DNA of 11,081 bases from Cylindrodendrum hubeiense (lineage: Eukaryota > Ascomycota > Sordariomycetes > Hypocreales > Nectriaceae): contig JAANBB010000774.1 in assembly GCA_014621425.1 (NCBI GenBank), positions 1 to 11,081 of the forward strand. Direction: 5' to 3'. The position numbers were made by a program, and so were the translations under genes. Every line of letters begins with the position of its first letter. Position 1 is the stretch's first letter. Below the pieces are notes generated by a model. It had not been told where the DNA came from, made no database searches, and worked only from the letters and a program-made list of their open reading frames with translations. Of this stretch, positions 8,089 to 11,081 are shown in pieces.

Positions 8089-8157
8089 GCTCGGCGGAGT
8101 AGGATTCATAGGCCATGACGGATAGACATGTTGCCCGTACTTCCGCTCCTGCTACTG

Positions 8158-8202
8158 GGCCATTTTGGTGCTGGCCATTACGGTGCTGGCCATTATGGTG
8201 TT
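8158..8202 (+). repeat. Tandem repeat, period 15 bp, three copies
   Basis: GGCCATTNNGGTGCT is repeated at 8158, 8173 and 8188, with the variable bases TT, AC and AT and one final C-to-T difference in the third copy. The period is a multiple of three and the minus strand would read Asn-Gly-Gln-His-type units, but no supported gene covers it. Confidence 0.85.
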
Positions 8203-8711
8203 GAGGCTTTGGTGGGCCTTGTGCCGTGTCCCGACGCAGGGCCTGGTCACCCAGCCTGTCATCGTGACGGGGGCGAGACACGGGGGGTAGACGGCACACG
8301 GCCAAAACGCCATGACGATTTGCCTGTGAATGCGAGTGCGCAAGTGTGTTGCCCTACTCCGTTTCGGCTCCGTAACTACACAACAACACTACGTAGTCAC
8401 TGTTGCGGGATTGCGTCTCCGTCATCAGAGTCAGGGCGCGATTGCGGAGCGGCTGCGGGTGTCGTAAAGAGTCATCCCCCATCAGCGAGAACGATAAGGT
8501 TCGGTTGCTGAGAAATGCGGACTGAGGGCTTGCAAATGCCCCCAAGTCCGTCTAGCTCCGCCGAGCACCACAAATCCGTTATGCTCCTCAGCGTCACTCT
8601 GCGCATGTGCGTGTGGGTGGTTTCTAAGCCGCCGGCACTGTAATGGCTGACAAGTGACGGCTTAGGAATCCACGAGGAGCGCGCGGACGGCCGAAGGTTC
8701 AGCCCTCGAGG

Positions 8712-8760
8712 AGGGTACCTCGCCCAGCGCGCAGGGGACGCGGCCAGCCCGAGGTACCCT
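8712..8760. repeat. Perfect 11-bp inverted repeat with 27-base loop
   Basis: AGGGTACCTCG (8712-8722) is matched exactly by its reverse complement at 8750-8760. The loop (8723-8749) is G+C-rich. It could be a hairpin or a pair of binding sites upstream of the 9390 gene. It is not followed by a T run, so a terminator is unlikely. Confidence 0.8.
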
Positions 8761-8814
8761 TGGCTGTTGAGGAACCTGGGCTGGTCGAAGGGCGCTGGGC
8801 TGCCGGGGGGGGGC

Positions 8815-9389
8815 CTCGCTCGCTCTCGTTCGCTTTTCGGACCCAACGTACTCTCCGCCCGGGATTTTTTATCACCGGGGCCACACTGCACGCCTGGCGC
8901 ACGCCCGCACGCCCTCCCCACCACAACCCAGCATAACCAGCATTACCAAGACACACACCCTTCCGCGGAGTCACCCCAAAGACCGCGCCCCACACACGGA
9001 GTTTGCAGGCGTGCTGCTAGACACCCGCCCGAGTTGTCCGCGATCACTGGAGTTAAAAGGATTCGGATGCCCCGTACTCGGTCAGCCTTTCCAAACAGCC
9101 ATCTCATCCATCAACATCCAAGACTATCACGACATCGCTTCTAGAACTTGACTACACTGACGCAAGGAGCATCCAACAAGAGCCAATACCCATACCCCAC
9201 ACGCCTAGCTTTTTTCACAACCACGAGAACCCGGCTAGCATCACCCAATCCCACAACTCACTGTCATCACCGCGACCCCTGCCACTAACCCGGCTTGCCG
9301 CAATCGGGATTGTTGCCTTGACTCACAACGTCTGCCTTCAACCATCTTAAAGGCCACACACCTCCACTTTTGGAGAACCTCTTCTCACC
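8815..9389 (+). promoter_or_regulatory. Promoter and leader region of the 9390 gene
   Basis: The plus strand turns rich in C and T from about 8815 (a CTCGCTCGCTCTCGTTCGC stretch) and is rich in C and A from 8880. After the ATG at 9067 there is no ATG until the gene's start at 9390, a gap of about 320 bases in which several would be expected by chance, as in a real 5' leader. A TGACTCA at 9319-9325 matches the binding site of Gcn4/CPC1-type bZIP regulators of amino-acid biosynthesis, though one such heptamer is weak evidence. No clear TATA box is present. Transcript start is unknown. Confidence 0.5.
9067..9144 (+). promoter_or_regulatory. Possible upstream ORF, 25 residues
   Basis: ATG at 9067 begins a short frame ending at TAG 9142-9144, 245 bases before the main start. 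It matters only if transcription begins before it. The peptide is rich in His, Arg and Ser and has no recognised features. Confidence 0.2.
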
Positions 9390-10133
9390 ATGTCGACTTC
9401 AACAATCAACAACACTCACAGGCCCACTGCCTCCCACTCTTCTCAGTCTCTCCGCCAGACCGCCATCAAGAAGAACATGTCCATCACACAGACCTACTAC
9501 CTCGCCCACAAGGCGAGGGCCAAGCTCTCCCGCGAGGCTGCCCAGCCCGATCACGATCTCCGCCTCTTGGTCGGACACGCCAACCTCCTCGACTCGTTGA
9601 TGCTTGAGCTTGCCGATGCCGAGCGGGAACAGGAGCGATGGTTCAACCAGTCCGTCCGCGGTGCCAGCAACTCCAAGGACCGCCACGTCCAGTGGGCGGA
9701 CAACGCCATCACCGAGGAGGACGAGCAGGAGTACGACTCCGACTCGTCTGACTCTGACGACTACGAATCTGAGGATGAGGATATCGAGATGACCAACACC
9801 GTCTCCGCCCGAACTCCCGCCAAGGCTGTCATTCCCCGGATCAGCCACGTCGACGACATGGAGGAGGATGACCTCGAGGAGGACTACGCACAGCTCGAGC
9901 TTGTCCGAACACACTCCCACTCCACCTCCCCACCTGAGCTTGTCGAGCACGACTTCTCAGACTCATCCGACGACGACTCCATGCCCCCATCGCCCCCGCA
10001 ACCCATCATCGCCGACTTCGACCAGAAGGACGCCAAGAGGGTATCGCAACAAGAGGGAACAATCTATCAAGATGACTTCTACCTGCCGCCTCGAAACCCC
10101 GCGAGGTTGGTGTCGGCCATCACGGTCTACTAG
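9390..10133 (+). CDS. Conserved acidic fungal protein of unknown function, 247 residues
   Basis: A single uninterrupted exon starting in an excellent context (CTCACC-ATG), with strong preference for codons ending in C or G. Residues 1-29 are Ser/Thr-rich. Residues 30-92 form the most protein-like, probably helical block, from MSITQTYYLAHKARAKLS through DHDLRLLVGHANLLDSLMLE to EREQERWFNQSV. I believe this block is typical of an ascomycete family whose members carry no functional name that I can recall. Residues 109-135 are almost entirely Asp, Glu and Ser, residues 155-170 are a second acidic patch, and 190-203 combine acidic Ser repeats with a Pro cluster. The protein ends in a compact basic and aromatic motif (FYLPPRNPARLVSAITVY). 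There is no signal peptide or membrane segment. The Ser-Asp/Glu tracts look like casein kinase 2 substrates, which with the acidity would fit a nuclear or cytoplasmic regulatory or chaperone-like role, but that is inference. An internal Met at residue 30 is a possible alternative start. Confidence 0.93.
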   Translation: MSTSTINNTHRPTASHSSQSLRQTAIKKNMSITQTYYLAHKARAKLSREAAQPDHDLRLLVGHANLLDSLMLELADAEREQERWFNQSVRGASNSKDRHVQWADNAITEEDEQEYDSDSSDSDDYESEDEDIEMTNTVSARTPAKAVIPRISHVDDMEEDDLEEDYAQLELVRTHSHSTSPPELVEHDFSDSSDDDSMPPSPPQPIIADFDQKDAKRVSQQEGTIYQDDFYLPPRNPARLVSAITVY

Positions 10134-10580
10134 ACGATTTCTTACAAGCTAAGAATTGTACCATCTTGATGACTTGTTTCAACTACCACAAAAAGCGATA
10201 AGGGCATGGCATGGCGTTTTCATTTACTATACATCGGATACCACCAAAGGATTTTTGGAAAAGCATCACAGCATCACAGCAACTCAGCATTGCAACTGCA
10301 CGGATATACTTGTTTTTTACTTTGTCTTGTTATACATACAGGAGGTTTCACCACTCAGAGAAAGGGGTCCATCGACCAGGGAAATGGGAATAACGATTGA
10401 ACGGGTTGCCGCTCCCGGAGCACCACTGGATGGGATCACGGGTAGAGTGGCAGCGCCTTTGATAGAGGCCCCACGAAGGGTAGATAGCTCACCAAAAACA
10501 GAACAGCGGGGCAACCCCAATGGATAAGGTGCACGACACCGAGAATACAATTGAATAAACATTCAAAAACACTACTCTAC
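10134..10580 (+). terminator. 3' untranslated region and poly(A) signal of the 9390 gene
   Basis: The region after the stop is richer in A+T than the gene. It has TATACATACA near 10330, which resembles an efficiency element, and AATAAA at 10554-10559, followed by an A-rich stretch. If this signal is used, the 3' untranslated region is about 440 bases. Open frames here start without ATG and have no coding features. Confidence 0.45.
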
Positions 10581-11081
10581 TTGACTCACTCTCCTTGACT
10601 TTTTCCATTGCAACCGTGACAACATACATGCCTGCCTTGCACAATAGTGACCGCTCTTTGCCGTGGCAATGCGATAAGCATTGACGCCATAGGCATCCTT
10701 CAGTCCGCCAGCAGTCCGCGCCCGCAGTACGCGACATCGGATTGAACATACGCCGTGCCAGCGACCTTCGGGCTTGAGTAGGCGGCCGCGAGTCCACGCC
10801 CTAGACGCACGCCCCCTACGACGCCCTTGACTTGACTCACTCCTCCGACCACTCCTCCTGGGCTGCAGGCTCTGGGCTTGGCGCATCTCGATTACAAAGG
10901 CCAATCAGCGCGCGACTCGGCACCATCGATCGGAGTTGGCGGACGGAATTGGGTTATGTCAGCACGGAAATCAGTCAGCAGAAGCAAAGGCAACGCTGTC
11001 TCTCGCTTGCTGGCCATGGGCATTTGTCAACCAAAAATCGAGGCAGCTCGGGGTTTGCGAAACCCCGAACCGCCAGCCAGA
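10581..11081. other. Intergenic, possible promoter of a gene beyond the right edge
   Basis: No gene is supported. Two TGACTCA heptamers (10582-10588, 10833-10839) match the Gcn4/CPC1-type bZIP site. A CCAATCA at 10901-10907 is a good CCAAT-box candidate on the plus strand. Minus-strand frames between 10489 and 10904 are Arg/Ser-rich without start context and are taken as chance. Confidence 0.4.
10901..10907 (+). promoter_or_regulatory. CCAAT box candidate
   Basis: CCAATCA matches the site of the HAP/CBC complex common in fungal promoters. Its target gene would lie past 11081. Confidence 0.35.

Larger units (their letters stand above)
5547..8700. other. Long G+C-rich spacer without a supported gene
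   Basis: Frames of 60-170 codons exist on both strands but overlap one another, are rich in Arg, Pro, Ser and Ala as random G+C-rich DNA is, lack good start contexts, and contain no motif that I recognise. No tRNA, rRNA or snRNA was seen. The stretch contains the G-run clusters and short tandem repeats listed separately, and an ATTGG (7708-7712, CCAAT on the minus strand) that could belong to a promoter. Regulatory DNA for the 9390 gene, or an unrecognised non-coding transcript, cannot be excluded. Confidence 0.5.

Noticed and set aside
8472..8924. Minus-strand open frame of 150 codons
   Set aside because: It spans the inverted repeat and a run of nine G, lacks a start context, and lies in the promoter region of the 9390 gene.
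9399..9950. Minus-strand open frame of 183 codons, Val/Leu/Gly-rich
   Set aside because: It is the exact antisense of the acidic 9390 gene. Antisense of Asp/Glu/Ser-rich codons gives Val, Leu and Arg.
10156..10527. Plus-strand open frame of 123 codons after the 9390 gene
   Set aside because: It starts with a non-ATG codon 22 bases after the stop of a complete gene and lies in its A+T-rich 3' untranslated region.
1..11081. CRISPR array, tRNA, 5S rRNA, insertion sequence or prokaryotic operon
   Set aside because: No regularly spaced repeats, no tRNA B-box pair or 5S internal control region, no transposase, and the gene structure is that of a filamentous fungus.

Overview
The window looks like nuclear DNA of a filamentous ascomycete (Pezizomycotina, most likely Sordariomycetes). 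The reasons are an intronless gene with strong C/G-ending codon preference and a CACC-ATG start context, short GT...CTAAC...AG introns, a relic of a Ty3/gypsy retrotransposon, and long gene-poor spacers. The assignment rests on style and on one recognisable protein family, not on a database match.

Layout. Positions 1-1118 are non-coding with A+T-rich patches. A small, possibly broken gene of unknown function with one intron lies at 1169-1622, preceded by a 17-codon upstream ORF whose stop overlaps its ATG. Positions 1661-2152 (minus strand) carry the spacer and zinc-binding part of a Ty3/gypsy integrase region, decayed. Immediately beside it, on the plus strand, 2186-2907 holds a disrupted reading frame with a weak resemblance to a Ty1/copia-type Gag. 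Together these read as a small graveyard of mobile elements. Positions 3100-4550 are non-coding with short tandem repeats. Two weak candidates for short genes lie at 4580-5030 (a spliced model) and 5163-5546 (an open frame with a cysteine-bearing tail). Positions 5620-8700 are G+C-rich and hold no gene I can support, but they contain two G-quadruplex-type G-run clusters, several short tandem repeats and a perfect 11-bp inverted repeat.

The one solid gene is at 9390-10133 (plus): a 247-residue acidic protein of a family that I believe is conserved in ascomycetes and has no function known to me. It has a long C+T-rich leader lacking any ATG for more than 300 bases upstream of the start. It is followed by a 3' region with an AATAAA signal near 10554 and then by what may be the promoter side of a gene beyond the right edge (CCAAT box at 10901).

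I see no operon-like or defence-like system. The parts of the window do not form a pathway. The items most worth a second look are the 1169-1622 gene with its overlapping uORF and possible frameshift, the retroelement relics, and the paired G-run clusters.
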